This document shows, in pieces, positions 1-8,043 of a stretch of DNA of 64,000 bases. The position numbers and the translations under genes are program-made. Position 1 is the stretch's first letter; the number at the start of each line of letters is the position of its first letter. This DNA is from Tropicimonas sp. IMCC34043. Lineage in GTDB: Bacteria > Pseudomonadota > Alphaproteobacteria > Rhodobacterales > Rhodobacteraceae. Location of the stretch: the NCBI RefSeq assembly GCF_003390845.1, contig NZ_QMEK01000001.1:806001-870000 (forward strand), in the 5' to 3' direction. The notes under the pieces were generated by a model that saw only the letters and a list, made by a program, of their open reading frames with translations, was not told the DNA's origin and did no database searches.

Positions 1-522
1 GACGCCTGCAGCTATCTTGTCGGTCTGGGCCACCGCCGCATCGGAATGATCATCGCCTCGTCCCGCATCCGTCCTGGAATCGATCGGATCGCCGGCTTCC
101 GCGAGGCCCACAGGCGGGCGGGACTGGCCGCGCCCGACGCGCTGATCCGGACCGATTGTATCACCGCAGATGCGGCCTTTGCCGAAGTGACCCGGCTGCT
201 GCGGATGCCCGAGCGTCCGACCGCGCTGATCTCGCTGGGAAGCCAGGCACTGGGCGGGACGCTCCGGGCGATCAGGGAAATGGGCCTCGAAATTCCGAAG
301 GACGTTTCGGTGATCTGCCTCGGTGATACCGAGCTGGCCAAAGTCATGACGCCGTCCATTACCTGTATCCAGTGGGACCGCTGGCAACTTGGCCGGCAGA
401 CCGTCGACATGCTTTTGCATCGCATGGCGAACCCGGGCGCCGAGGCCAGGACCATGACCCTGCCGACCGAGTTCATCTTGCGCAACTCCTGTCAGGAAGT
501 GTCTCCGCCCACGCGAGCCTGA
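1..522 (+). CDS. LacI-family transcriptional regulator, C-terminal fragment (5' end outside window)
   Basis: The reading frame is open from the first base, so the start and the helix-turn-helix lie upstream of the window. What remains is the C-terminal part of a periplasmic-binding-protein-like effector domain. It opens with the usual YLVGLGHRRIG strand-turn of LacI/GalR proteins, continues through RIAGFREAHRRAG (ligand-pocket region), and ends with the ITCIQWD and ELGR-like dimer-face motifs (here QLGRQTVDMLLHRM). The gene ends 107 bases before the convergent SDR gene stop. It probably controls a neighbouring sugar or sugar-acid operon; the ligand cannot be read from this fragment. Confidence 0.9.
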   Translation, partial: DACSYLVGLGHRRIGMIIASSRIRPGIDRIAGFREAHRRAGLAAPDALIRTDCITADAAFAEVTRLLRMPERPTALISLGSQALGGTLRAIREMGLEIPKDVSVICLGDTELAKVMTPSITCIQWDRWQLGRQTVDMLLHRMANPGAEARTMTLPTEFILRNSCQEVSPPTRA

Positions 523-628
523 GGTCGCAGATGGCCGCAGCGGGCGTGGCTGTGCAGGCGCCGGCCCGGAGCAGCCAGCCACCGGGCATTCTCGCGCTCT
601 TTCAGCACGATGGCACATAGCGCTTCGG

Positions 629-1375
629 TCAATAGGTCGAACGTCCGCCCGAGACATCGAACACCCCCCCGGTCGAAAACGAACAATCCGGCGAGCAGAG
701 CCAGCAGACCATCGCCGCGACTTCATCGACCATGCCGAGCCGCCCCATCGGGATCCGCGTCGGCGCATTCTGGCGCCCGGCCGGACCTGCGCTGCGGTCG
801 AACAGGGCGCTGTCGAGCGCCGCCGGGGTGACGCAGTTGACCAGTATGCCGGTCTGCGCGAGTTCCTTCCCGATCGATTTTGCCGCCGTCATGATTGCCG
901 ATTTGGACGCGGAATAGGCGGCGCCAAAGGCGTTTCCGTCCTTGCCGGCGGTCGATCCCAGAAAAACGATCTTGCCATAGCCGTTCAGGCGCATCACCGG
1001 AATCGCGTATTTCGCCGCGATCAGCGGAGCGGTCACGTTGATCTCCATCACCCGGCGCCAAGCGGCGATATCTTGTTCTTCGGTGCTGGTGCGGAGCCCC
1101 TCGATACCGACGCAGTTGGCAAGGATGTCCAGACGCCCGGCGTCCTGCTGCACCGTTGCAAAGGCCGCGCGGGTCCGGGCCTCATCCAGCAAATCGACGG
1201 TTATGGGGCGCAGACCCGGCAAGTCCGCCGCGGCGGCGGCCAGCGCCGCGGCATTCAGGTCGAACGCATAGACCGTGGCACCGTCCGCCAGCATCCGGGC
1301 CGCGACGGCGCGGCCGACGTCCCCCGAGCCGCCGGTGATGACGGCGACATGTCCAGCGATGTCCATCTTGTTCAT
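629..1375 (-). CDS. SDR-family NAD(P)-dependent oxidoreductase
   Basis: A 248-residue classical short-chain dehydrogenase/reductase, the usual family length. The Rossmann glycine motif TGGSGDVG is at about residues 14-21, NCVG replaces the usual NNAG near residue 87, and the catalytic Ser and YSASK lie near 140-158. The C-terminus reads VFDVSGGRSTY, as in FabG-like sugar or sugar-acid dehydrogenases. It lies 30 bases downstream of the TIM-barrel isomerase gene on the same strand, so the two are probably cotranscribed. With a LacI regulator alongside, an oxidation step in sugar, polyol or aldonic-acid catabolism is likely. The substrate is not determined. A second Met at residue 4 is an alternative start. 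Confidence 0.88.
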   Translation of the reverse strand: MNKMDIAGHVAVITGGSGDVGRAVAARMLADGATVYAFDLNAAALAAAAADLPGLRPITVDLLDEARTRAAFATVQQDAGRLDILANCVGIEGLRTSTEEQDIAAWRRVMEINVTAPLIAAKYAIPVMRLNGYGKIVFLGSTAGKDGNAFGAAYSASKSAIMTAAKSIGKELAQTGILVNCVTPAALDSALFDRSAGPAGRQNAPTRIPMGRLGMVDEVAAMVCWLCSPDCSFSTGGVFDVSGGRSTY

Positions 1376-1405
1376 TTCAGGTCTCTTTCCGAATGTCGTG
1401 GCAGA

Positions 1406-2215
1406 TCAAAGCCAGCCCTGGCTGGCGAGGAAGCTTCGCGTTGCCGCGCCAAGATGGCGGGCCCGGTCGTTGAACGGCAGCGCCGCATCGGCGGCCACCG
1501 GCGCCTCGATGCTCAGATGCCGGTCGCGAGGCAGCATCGGCATCAGCCGGTCAAGCCAGAGACTGCCCTCGCCCGGGGCGAGCCGGTCGGTCCGCGCCTC
1601 GCGGACGAGATCCGCATAGGCCGGGCGCAGGGCGCGGGCATCGCAAAGCTGCACGAAGGCAAAATCCCGAGACGTCAAGCCGGCCAGTTGCTCGGGCGCG
1701 CCGCCACTTCGGCTGAAATGGAGCGTGTCCAGCAGCAGGCCCGCATTGGGCTGATCGGCCTGCCACAGCAGGTCGCGCGCCGCGCCGAGCGTCTTGAGCG
1801 CCAGATAGGGAATGAACTCCAGCCCGACGGTGATTTTCCGGGTCGCGGCCCGCTGGCAGAAGGCCGCGAACCTGTCGCGCAGCCGCACCGGATCTTCGTC
1901 GGGGCCGGTGCAGAGCAGGTTCTTCGCCCCCAGTTCGGCCGCCAGATCCAGGGCCGGTTCGAAGCCGTCGAGATCCACGGTTGGCGTCAGGCCGAAGGCT
2001 TCGACGTCGAGGACCTTCAGTCCGGTCGCATCGAGCCGGTGCCTGAGATCGGCACGCGCCTTGCGATCGTTCACCAGATCGACCTCGCCCGGCAGACCGA
2101 GTGTCGTGTTGATGCGCAGGCCCACGCCATCGAAGCCACCGGCTGCAGCGGCCTCGACCAGCTGGTCCGGCCGGGCGTCGATCATCGACAGATGTGCAAG
2201 CGAGACGGACGGCAT
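1406..2215 (-). CDS. Sugar phosphate isomerase/epimerase-like TIM-barrel protein
   Basis: About 269 residues of the xylose-isomerase-like TIM-barrel family. Likely metal ligands are the Glu in VGLEFIPY, the Asp and His in LLDTLHFSRSGG, the Asp in LCDA and the Glu in APGEGSLWLDR. The frame extends upstream to 2299, but the start at 2215 is preferred: it has an AAGGA ribosome site 6 bases upstream and begins MPSVSLAHLSM, where the barrel's first strand should start. It is followed 30 bases later by the SDR gene. By context it isomerises or epimerises the sugar or keto-sugar that the SDR handles; the exact reaction is unknown. Confidence 0.82.
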   Translation of the reverse strand: MPSVSLAHLSMIDARPDQLVEAAAAGGFDGVGLRINTTLGLPGEVDLVNDRKARADLRHRLDATGLKVLDVEAFGLTPTVDLDGFEPALDLAAELGAKNLLCTGPDEDPVRLRDRFAAFCQRAATRKITVGLEFIPYLALKTLGAARDLLWQADQPNAGLLLDTLHFSRSGGAPEQLAGLTSRDFAFVQLCDARALRPAYADLVREARTDRLAPGEGSLWLDRLMPMLPRDRHLSIEAPVAADAALPFNDRARHLGAATRSFLASQGWL

Positions 2216-2706
2216 GGCTGATCCTTGAACCAGAGGGCGGGCGAAAGCCGGCGGGTCCTGGAGTGCGCCGACGGGTGTCGACGCGGAGATTTGCACCAAA
2301 TCCCGGCGCCATCAAGCCTTGAGTTGCGTTTGTGGTTGCTGAATATACAACTTAAGGCCAACAGCGTGACTTTGCGGGATGTCGAAGGATTCTGCGGGAC
2401 GGCGAGGCGCTGATCGATGCGGCGCGGCCCGCCGGACGGCGCTGATCCGGCATGTATGGAGTTCTCTCACGGCAGTTGGCCGAGACGCAGATCCGCGATG
2501 CGGCCGCAGGATCGATTGGCTTTGGTTGACAGCGCGACGGATGCTTGACAATATAATCAACAATAGTTGTGTATGTAGCAACTTGTGGCGACCCAATGGG
2601 ATGCCGTGCAGTGCGACGATGCCTTGACCGGCAATAAGGGTGCCCGTCGCAGGCCGGTGCCCGACAGGTCAAAAATCGCCGCAAGACGCGGCCGAAGGAT
2701 ACAGGA
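2216..2706. promoter_or_regulatory. Divergent intergenic region with AT-rich promoter-like segment
   Basis: No gene is seen in these 491 bases between the leftward isomerase gene and the rightward HCCA-isomerase gene. There is a -35-like TTGACA at 2526-2531 and an AT-rich -10 region at 2549-2557 (AATATA/TATAAT). Two related half-sites in opposite orientation, ATACAACTT near 2344 and AGTTGTGTAT at 2564-2573, flank the region, and CAAC-aata-GTTG is a short inverted repeat near 2559-2569. These resemble regulator sites, possibly of GntR type, but the regulator is not identified. Confidence 0.35.
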
Positions 2707-3315
2707 ATGCCCAAACCGATCGACTTTTTCTTCGCCATTGGATCCCCCTATGTCTATCTCGGCCTCGATCCGATTGCCGAGCTTGCCAGTCGGCATGACG
2801 TACTGCTCGAGGCGCGCCCGGCGCTGCTGATCCCCGAAAACGGCGGCATCTTTTCCAGGGACCGGCCCGAGCCGCGCCGGCAATACTGGTTGAAGGAAAT
2901 CGCACGCTGGGCGGAGCTGCGCGGCAAGACCCTGGTGATGAGCGACCGCGGCCACCTGTCGGATCCGACCCCGGCCTCGATGATGATCGTCGCCGCCGCA
3001 TTGCAGGGACTCGACTGGCTGACGTTGACCGACGCCTTGCAGTCGGCGTTCTGGTCGGAGGAGAGGGCCGATATCGGCAAGCCGGAGGTGCGCGGTGCCT
3101 TGGCCGACAAGGCCGGATTTGACGGCGCGGCGCTGCTTGCGCTCGAATCCTCGGACGAGGTTATGGCCCGCTGGGAGGAAAACCTTGCCATGTCGAAAAG
3201 GCTGGGCGTCTTCGGGATGCCGACCTTTGCCTATGACGGCGAGCTTTACTGGGGTCAGGACAATCTCGACTTTCTCGAACGCCATCTCAATAGCGCGCCG
3301 CTCGGCGTTCAATGA
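2707..3315 (+). CDS. 2-hydroxychromene-2-carboxylate isomerase-like (DsbA/GST-kappa family) protein
   Basis: A 202-residue thioredoxin-fold protein of the HCCA isomerase/GST-kappa group, of typical length. The N-terminal DFFFAIGSPYVYLG provides the Ser that binds the glutathione thiol. The C-terminal GVFGMPTFAYDGELYWGQD followed by a DFLERHL segment is the family's most conserved block, with the cis-Pro after GM. The start has moderate support (purine-rich AAGGATACAGGA upstream). The stop overlaps the next start by 4 bases (ATGA), so the two products are translationally coupled. A glutathione-dependent isomerase in the soluble fraction is likely. Naphthalene degradation, which gave the family its name, is not implied by these neighbours. 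Confidence 0.87.
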   Translation: MPKPIDFFFAIGSPYVYLGLDPIAELASRHDVLLEARPALLIPENGGIFSRDRPEPRRQYWLKEIARWAELRGKTLVMSDRGHLSDPTPASMMIVAAALQGLDWLTLTDALQSAFWSEERADIGKPEVRGALADKAGFDGAALLALESSDEVMARWEENLAMSKRLGVFGMPTFAYDGELYWGQDNLDFLERHLNSAPLGVQ

Positions 3316-3797
3316 CGCCCCGGTCGATCCCGGTGTCGCAGGAGCTTGCGGCGCTGGTGCCTCTGGTTCTGCCGATCCGCACCACGGACGGAAGCCGGGT
3401 TGCCTTTGCGCAGGCGGTCGATCACAGCGACAGGGCTGACAAGCCGGTCCTGTCGGTTGCCGCCGCGCGCGGTCGCAGCGGGGCCGCGATGGTCTCGACG
3501 CTCGAACGTCACCCCCACAGCGGTCAGACTTTCCTGCCGCTCGCTCCGGTGCGCTGGTTGATCGCTGTCGCGCCGGACGATGCGCAGGGGCAGCCCGACC
3601 TGTCCCGGCTGCGCGCCGCCGTGGCCGGGCCGGGCGATGCGGTGATCTTCCCCCGCAATGTCTGGCACGCGCCCCTGACCGTTCTGGACGGGGATGCTGC
3701 CGATTTCGTCATGCTGATGTGGCGGCTCGATCCGGCCGAGGATACCCAGACCTTTGTCTTGCCGGTCCCGGTCGGATTGGGCGACGTCGCGACATGA
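3312..3797 (+). CDS. Ureidoglycolate lyase (AllA)-family cupin protein
   Basis: A 161-residue cupin, the family length. Diagnostic stretches are LERHPHSGQTFLPL, the segment around WLIAVAP, FPRNVWHAPLTVLD and DFVMLMW; in AllA these form the ureidoglycolate pocket. Ureidoglycolate lyase releases urea and glyoxylate at the end of purine/allantoin degradation, but no other purine gene is near. The protein is coupled by a 4-base overlap to the HCCA-isomerase-like gene. An AllA homologue recruited to another 2-hydroxyacid or adduct-cleaving step is therefore possible. The family call is firm and the substrate is not. Confidence 0.82.
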   Translation: MTPRSIPVSQELAALVPLVLPIRTTDGSRVAFAQAVDHSDRADKPVLSVAAARGRSGAAMVSTLERHPHSGQTFLPLAPVRWLIAVAPDDAQGQPDLSRLRAAVAGPGDAVIFPRNVWHAPLTVLDGDAADFVMLMWRLDPAEDTQTFVLPVPVGLGDVAT

Positions 3798-3823
3798 TCG
3801 ATGATCGGTTCGCCATCCGGGTC

Positions 3824-4759
3824 TTAATAGCCCTGGGTGACGTCCACGGCGCCCGGGATCTCCTTGCCGTCAAGAAACAGGGATATGTTGCGCAGCAGGA
3901 GGTCGGACATCCGCGCATCCGTCGCCTCGGACATCCCGCACACATGGGGCGTCAGACGGACCTTGGGATGCGTGAACAGCGGGTGGCCGGCGGGCAGCGG
4001 CTCGGGGTCGGTCACGTCGAGCGTTGCGGCGCCAATCTGTCCGGCGTCCAGCGCTGCAATCAGCGCATCCTGATCGATGGTTGCACCGCGGCTGACGTTG
4101 ATCAGATGCAGATGCGGTTGCGCCAGGGCGAGCGTCTCGGCATTGATGCAATGCCGGGTCTCGGGGGTCAGCGGCAGGCTGAGCGCGACATGATCGCTCT
4201 CGCGCATGACGCTCGCCAGATTGGCGGCGCGCACCCCGTCCAGGCCGATCCGGCCCGACCGGGTCACGGCAAGGACCTTCATGCCGATCGCAAGGGCGGT
4301 TTTTGCCACTTCGGTCCCGATGCCGCCCATGCCGACGATGCCGAGCGTCTTGCCGGCAACTCCGCCCAGCATCTTGTGGTTCCAGTCCTCGACCCGGCGC
4401 ACCGGACCGTCCCAGAACCTCTTTTCATGGGCATAGATCGTCCCGATGACGAATTCGCCGATTGCCGGCGACTGAATGCCGGGACCGCGCGTGACCAGCG
4501 CCACATCGAGCGCCCAGCGTGGAAAGGTATCTACCCCGGCCGATGGTATCTGAATCCACTCGAGGCCGAAGGGCCAGCCCGGCGGAGGGTCGGCGGGGGC
4601 CTGTTTCCAGTGGCTTTGAAAGGTGAACAGCGCATTCGCTTCCGGTGGCGGCATCCAGGGATCGCCCGTCATGGCGATCACCTCGGGGTGACTGGAATGG
4701 CCCCGGAGCGCCATGTTCTGGCCCTCGGGCAGCGTGCTGGCAATGGTCAGGCGTTTCAC
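3824..4759 (-). CDS. D-isomer-specific 2-hydroxyacid dehydrogenase (NAD(P)-dependent)
   Basis: A soluble D-2-hydroxyacid dehydrogenase of the hydroxypyruvate/phosphoglycerate reductase type. The nucleotide motif GMGGIG lies in the middle of the protein. The catalytic Arg is in VSRGATID, the Glu in DPEPLP and the His in LTPHVCG. Start choice is uncertain: a GTG at 4759 has GGGAGA 7 bases upstream and gives 311 residues, the usual size. In-frame ATGs at 4816, 4831 and 4900 would add an unusual hydrophobic leader from AT-rich DNA with no ribosome site. The gene is divergent from the sulfurtransferase-dehydrogenase fusion, so it may reduce or oxidise the same 2-keto/2-hydroxyacid pair with NAD(P)H. 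Confidence 0.85.
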   Translation of the reverse strand: MKRLTIASTLPEGQNMALRGHSSHPEVIAMTGDPWMPPPEANALFTFQSHWKQAPADPPPGWPFGLEWIQIPSAGVDTFPRWALDVALVTRGPGIQSPAIGEFVIGTIYAHEKRFWDGPVRRVEDWNHKMLGGVAGKTLGIVGMGGIGTEVAKTALAIGMKVLAVTRSGRIGLDGVRAANLASVMRESDHVALSLPLTPETRHCINAETLALAQPHLHLINVSRGATIDQDALIAALDAGQIGAATLDVTDPEPLPAGHPLFTHPKVRLTPHVCGMSEATDARMSDLLLRNISLFLDGKEIPGAVDVTQGY

Positions 4760-4834
4760 GCGCGGATCTCCCGGTTCTTCCGCGATCCGAATACCACGGG
4801 TTGAGGTTGTGCGCATCAAAAAATGCACCATATA

Positions 4835-4900
4835 TTGTGACATGAGAAACAAGTGAAGGTAATATTGCCAGATTATGGCAAACAAGTGCATATGTGACAA
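4835..4900. promoter_or_regulatory. Repeat-rich control region between hydroxyacid dehydrogenase and fusion gene
   Basis: This AT-rich stretch holds a perfect inverted repeat TTGCCA-gatta-TGGCAA at 4865-4881. It also holds two direct copies of AAACAAGTG (4847-4855 and 4880-4888, 33 bases apart, about three helical turns) and two copies of TGTGACA (4836-4842 and 4893-4899). Such an arrangement between divergent genes fits binding of a dimeric regulator; the IclR protein encoded at 7303-8043 is the natural candidate. Nothing here proves binding. Confidence 0.45.
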
Positions 4901-4962
4901 CTAATACCACCAAACCACACCCTTCGCGGTCCCGGATCGCAATCGGGCAGAAAGGAGCCGCA

Positions 4963-7182
4963 ATGCGTACGTTGATCTCTACCTCTGAACTGGCTGTGCT
5001 GCTGGACCGCGATGCCGTGGTCTTGCTGGATGCCACCTTCACAATGCCCGGAGTCCAGCCTGACGCCGCACAGCTTTATGCCACCCGCCACATCCCCGGC
5101 GCGGTCTTTTTCGACATCGATGCCGTGGCCGATACAGCGTCGGACCTGCCCCACATGTTGCCATCGCCCGAACAATTCGCGGCGCAGGTCGGTGCAATGG
5201 GGATCTCCAACGACAGCCTGGTGGTGGTCTACGACACCCCCGGCATGGTGTCGGCGGGCCGGGCCTGGTGGATGTTTCGTGTGATGGGCCATGACAATGT
5301 CCGGGTTCTGGATGGCGGCCTCAAGGCCTGGCTTGCCGAAGGGCGCCCGGTGACCGCCGAGCTCCCGGTTCCGGTGGCCGCGTGCTTTATCGCGCAGTTG
5401 CACCAGGGCAAGGTTCGCAACCGCGACCAGATGCTGGCCAATGTCGGCACAGGGGTTGAGCAGGTCATCGATGCCCGCAGCGGGGATCGGTTTCAGGCCA
5501 GGGTTCCAGAACCGAGACAGGGGCTGCGCAGCGGGCATATTCCGGGAAGTCTGAGCTTGCCGTCCGATCAGCTCAGCGATGCGCAGACAGGTCGGATGCT
5601 GGGTCCCTCGGCACTGCGGCAGCTCTTTTCCGAGGCCGGGCTGTCCTGGGATCAGCCGGTCATCACCACGTGCGGCTCTGGCGTGACGGCCGGGGCACTG
5701 GCGCTTGGCCTGCATCTGGCCGGTCATCCCGCAGTCGCGCTCTACGACGGGTCCTGGACCGAGTGGGGCGCCGGGTCGGAGACCCCGGTCGAGACCGGCC
5801 CCGCACGGGTCAGACGCGGCAGGATCGCACCGGCCGTCGAGGCATTGCGCGAGGTCTTCGGTGATCGTCTCAGCACCGCGCAGGGGATACGCGATCATCA
5901 CGGCAAGGATGTCACCCACCATCCCGGCCAGTCGCCCGATGCGGTTGTCTTCGCGAAATCCACCGCAGAGGTGCAAGCGGCGGTGACGATTTGCGCGGAC
6001 CATGGCGTGCCGGTGATCGCCTATGGCACCGGCTCGTCGTTGGAGGGTCATATCACGGCACCCTACGGCGGCGTGACCATCAACCTGTCAGGAATGGACC
6101 AGATTCGCGCGGTCAGTCCGGAGGATATGGATGTGACGGTCGAGGCCGGCGTGACCCGCGAGGCCCTGAACACATATCTCCGCGATACCGGCCTGTTCTT
6201 TCCCATCGATCCGGGCGCCAATGCCAGCCTTGGCGGCATGATCGCAACCCGCGCCTCGGGCACCAATGCGGTGCGCTATGGCACGATGTCCGACAATGTG
6301 CTGGCGCTCGAGGTGGTTCTGGCCGACGGCTCGGTGATCCGGACCGGAAGCCGGGCGCGGAAATCCTCTTCAGGCTATGATCTCACACACCTTATGGTCG
6401 GTTCCGAAGGAACGCTCGGCATTGTCACCGCGGCGACCTTGCGCCTGCATGGCCGACCGGACAGCGTCTCTGCGGCGACCTGCGCATTCGAAACCCTCGA
6501 CGGGGCCGTGACAACGGCGATCGAGACCATCCAGAGCGGTGTGCCGATCGCGAGGATCGAGCTTCTGGACGCGGGAGCGGTGGATGCCGTGAACCGGCAT
6601 TCCGGCATGACGCTGCCGTTGAAGACGACGCTGTTTCTGGAATTCCATGGCACCGCCACCGGCGTTGCCGAGCAGACCGACCTGTTCCGCGCCCTGGCGC
6701 AGGCCAACGGCGCCAGCGATTTTGCATGGGCCGTCAAGGAGGAGGACCGCACGGCGCTCTGGACCGCCCGGCATCAGACGCTGTTTGCGGTCAAGGGGCT
6801 GCGCCCCGGCTCGGAGGTGTATATCTCGGATGTCTGCGTGCCGATCTCGCAGCTGGCTGATTGCATTCTGGACGTTCAGCGCGACATCCTGGCCGAGAAC
6901 CTCGTCGCTCCGATCATCGGTCATGTCGGGGACGGCAACTTTCATGTCCTGTTCCTGAATGATCCCGACAATGCCGAGGAACAGGCGCGGATCCATGCCG
7001 TGAACGACCGGATGCTGGAACGTGCCTTGGCGGCCGGCGGCACGGCGACCGGCGAACACGGCATCGGGATCGGCAAGCGGGACTACCTGCGCAAAGAGCA
7101 TGGCGCCGCCGTTGACCTAATGGCGGCGATCAAGGCTGCTGTCGATCCGGGCAACATCATGAATCCGGGCAAGATTCTTTGA
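4963..7182 (+). CDS. Fusion protein: 3-mercaptopyruvate sulfurtransferase (rhodanese) + FAD-linked D-2-hydroxyacid dehydrogenase
   Basis: A 739-residue single polypeptide. Residues 1 to about 285 are a full two-domain SseA-type sulfurtransferase. The catalytic Cys is at about 237 in CGSGVTAG, the loop typical of mercaptopyruvate rather than thiosulfate enzymes, and the lobe ends at DGSWTEWGAG. After only about 15 residues, residues 300-739 form a complete FAD-linked dehydrogenase of the D-lactate/glycolate-oxidase (Dld/GlcD) type. It has the PP-loop-like GTGSSLEGH near 355, GANASLGGM, GSEGTLGIV, the metal/active-site GHVGDGNFHV near 655, GEHGIGIGK near 697 and the terminal NIMNPGKIL. The frame is open throughout. 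An AGAAAGGAG ribosome site precedes ATG 4963; the upstream in-frame ATG at 4894 lies in the control region. Chemically, oxidation of 3-mercaptolactate to 3-mercaptopyruvate and its desulfuration to pyruvate would link both halves; this is inference. Confidence 0.9.
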   Translation: MRTLISTSELAVLLDRDAVVLLDATFTMPGVQPDAAQLYATRHIPGAVFFDIDAVADTASDLPHMLPSPEQFAAQVGAMGISNDSLVVVYDTPGMVSAGRAWWMFRVMGHDNVRVLDGGLKAWLAEGRPVTAELPVPVAACFIAQLHQGKVRNRDQMLANVGTGVEQVIDARSGDRFQARVPEPRQGLRSGHIPGSLSLPSDQLSDAQTGRMLGPSALRQLFSEAGLSWDQPVITTCGSGVTAGALALGLHLAGHPAVALYDGSWTEWGAGSETPVETGPARVRRGRIAPAVEALREVFGDRLSTAQGIRDHHGKDVTHHPGQSPDAVVFAKSTAEVQAAVTICADHGVPVIAYGTGSSLEGHITAPYGGVTINLSGMDQIRAVSPEDMDVTVEAGVTREALNTYLRDTGLFFPIDPGANASLGGMIATRASGTNAVRYGTMSDNVLALEVVLADGSVIRTGSRARKSSSGYDLTHLMVGSEGTLGIVTAATLRLHGRPDSVSAATCAFETLDGAVTTAIETIQSGVPIARIELLDAGAVDAVNRHSGMTLPLKTTLFLEFHGTATGVAEQTDLFRALAQANGASDFAWAVKEEDRTALWTARHQTLFAVKGLRPGSEVYISDVCVPISQLADCILDVQRDILAENLVAPIIGHVGDGNFHVLFLNDPDNAEEQARIHAVNDRMLERALAAGGTATGEHGIGIGKRDYLRKEHGAAVDLMAAIKAAVDPGNIMNPGKIL

Positions 7183-7302
7183 CCGAAATGGCCGCCCGGA
7201 CAGTTGGCATGTGGCCCAAGGAGGAACTTGCAGGTTAAGGTTGCACCCAATCCGGTCGAAGACTGCACATCGCGAAACCCGACGGACCAGAGAGAGCGTG
7301 AA

Positions 7303-8043
7303 ATGGCTGAAGATCTTCCGCAATCAGAGCAACCCGAGCTTGTTGCCGAAAGACAGACGCCGATGAAGTCCCTGCACCGGGGGCTTCTCGCCCTGCAGGC
7401 GCTGGACGAGGCGAGGACGTTGCGGACGGTGGATCTGGCGCAGCGGCTTGGCATCGACAAGGGGCTGGCCTCGCGAATACTGCAAACCCTGACCGCCACA
7501 GGCTTTGCCGAACGCACGCCGGATCGCCGCTATCGCGCGACGCGGCCTTCGAGCGCGATGACCGAACGCCGTACCGGAGTGGCACTTCGGACCGTTACCC
7601 GCAGCCTTTTGCAGCAGCTTTGCGAAAGCTCGGGCGAATCCGCGCATCTGGGCGTTCTGGCAGATGACCGCGTGGTCTTTGTCGAACGCGCGGTTCCGTC
7701 CGTGGCGCTGCTGGTCGACAGGCCCGTCGGGACATTGGTCAGCCTCTACAACTCGGCCATCGGCAAGGTCTTTCTGGCCCATTTCGGTGTCGGAGTCGCC
7801 GGTCTGCCAAAGGACGATCCGCTGCTGCCAGACGCCGAAGGCCTGAACGTCATCCGCGAACAAGGGTACGCGACGGACGATGAGGAACTGTTTGCCGGCG
7901 TTCGCTGTGCGGCCGCACCGGTCTTCGACGCCAACGGTCTGATGGTCGCGGCAATCAGCCTGTCGGGCCCCTCCAGCCGGATCAGCAGCGCGCGCATGCA
8001 TGAGCTTGGACGAATGCTGAAGGCGTCCATTCCCACGGTCTGA
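7303..8043 (+). CDS. IclR-family transcriptional regulator
   Basis: About 246 residues. The N-terminal winged helix-turn-helix spans roughly residues 22-85 (MKSLHRGLLAL, then LRTVDLAQRLGIDKGLASRIL). The IclR effector domain follows, with SGESAHLGVL, VGTLVSLYNSAIGKVFLA, IREQGYATDDEELFAGV and AAISLSGPSSRI. It sits 120 bases downstream of the fusion gene on the same strand and probably regulates that gene and the divergent hydroxyacid dehydrogenase. The ATG at 7303 follows a purine-rich AGAGAGAG; a longer in-frame start at 7204 is disfavoured because it adds an unconserved leader. Confidence 0.92.
   Translation: MAEDLPQSEQPELVAERQTPMKSLHRGLLALQALDEARTLRTVDLAQRLGIDKGLASRILQTLTATGFAERTPDRRYRATRPSSAMTERRTGVALRTVTRSLLQQLCESSGESAHLGVLADDRVVFVERAVPSVALLVDRPVGTLVSLYNSAIGKVFLAHFGVGVAGLPKDDPLLPDAEGLNVIREQGYATDDEELFAGVRCAAAPVFDANGLMVAAISLSGPSSRISSARMHELGRMLKASIPTV

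Noticed and set aside
5760-5870. Fusion junction as a frameshift artefact
   Set aside because: Both halves are in the same frame over the whole gene and no stop or ribosome site is found at the junction, although an error removing a stop codon cannot be excluded from sequence alone.
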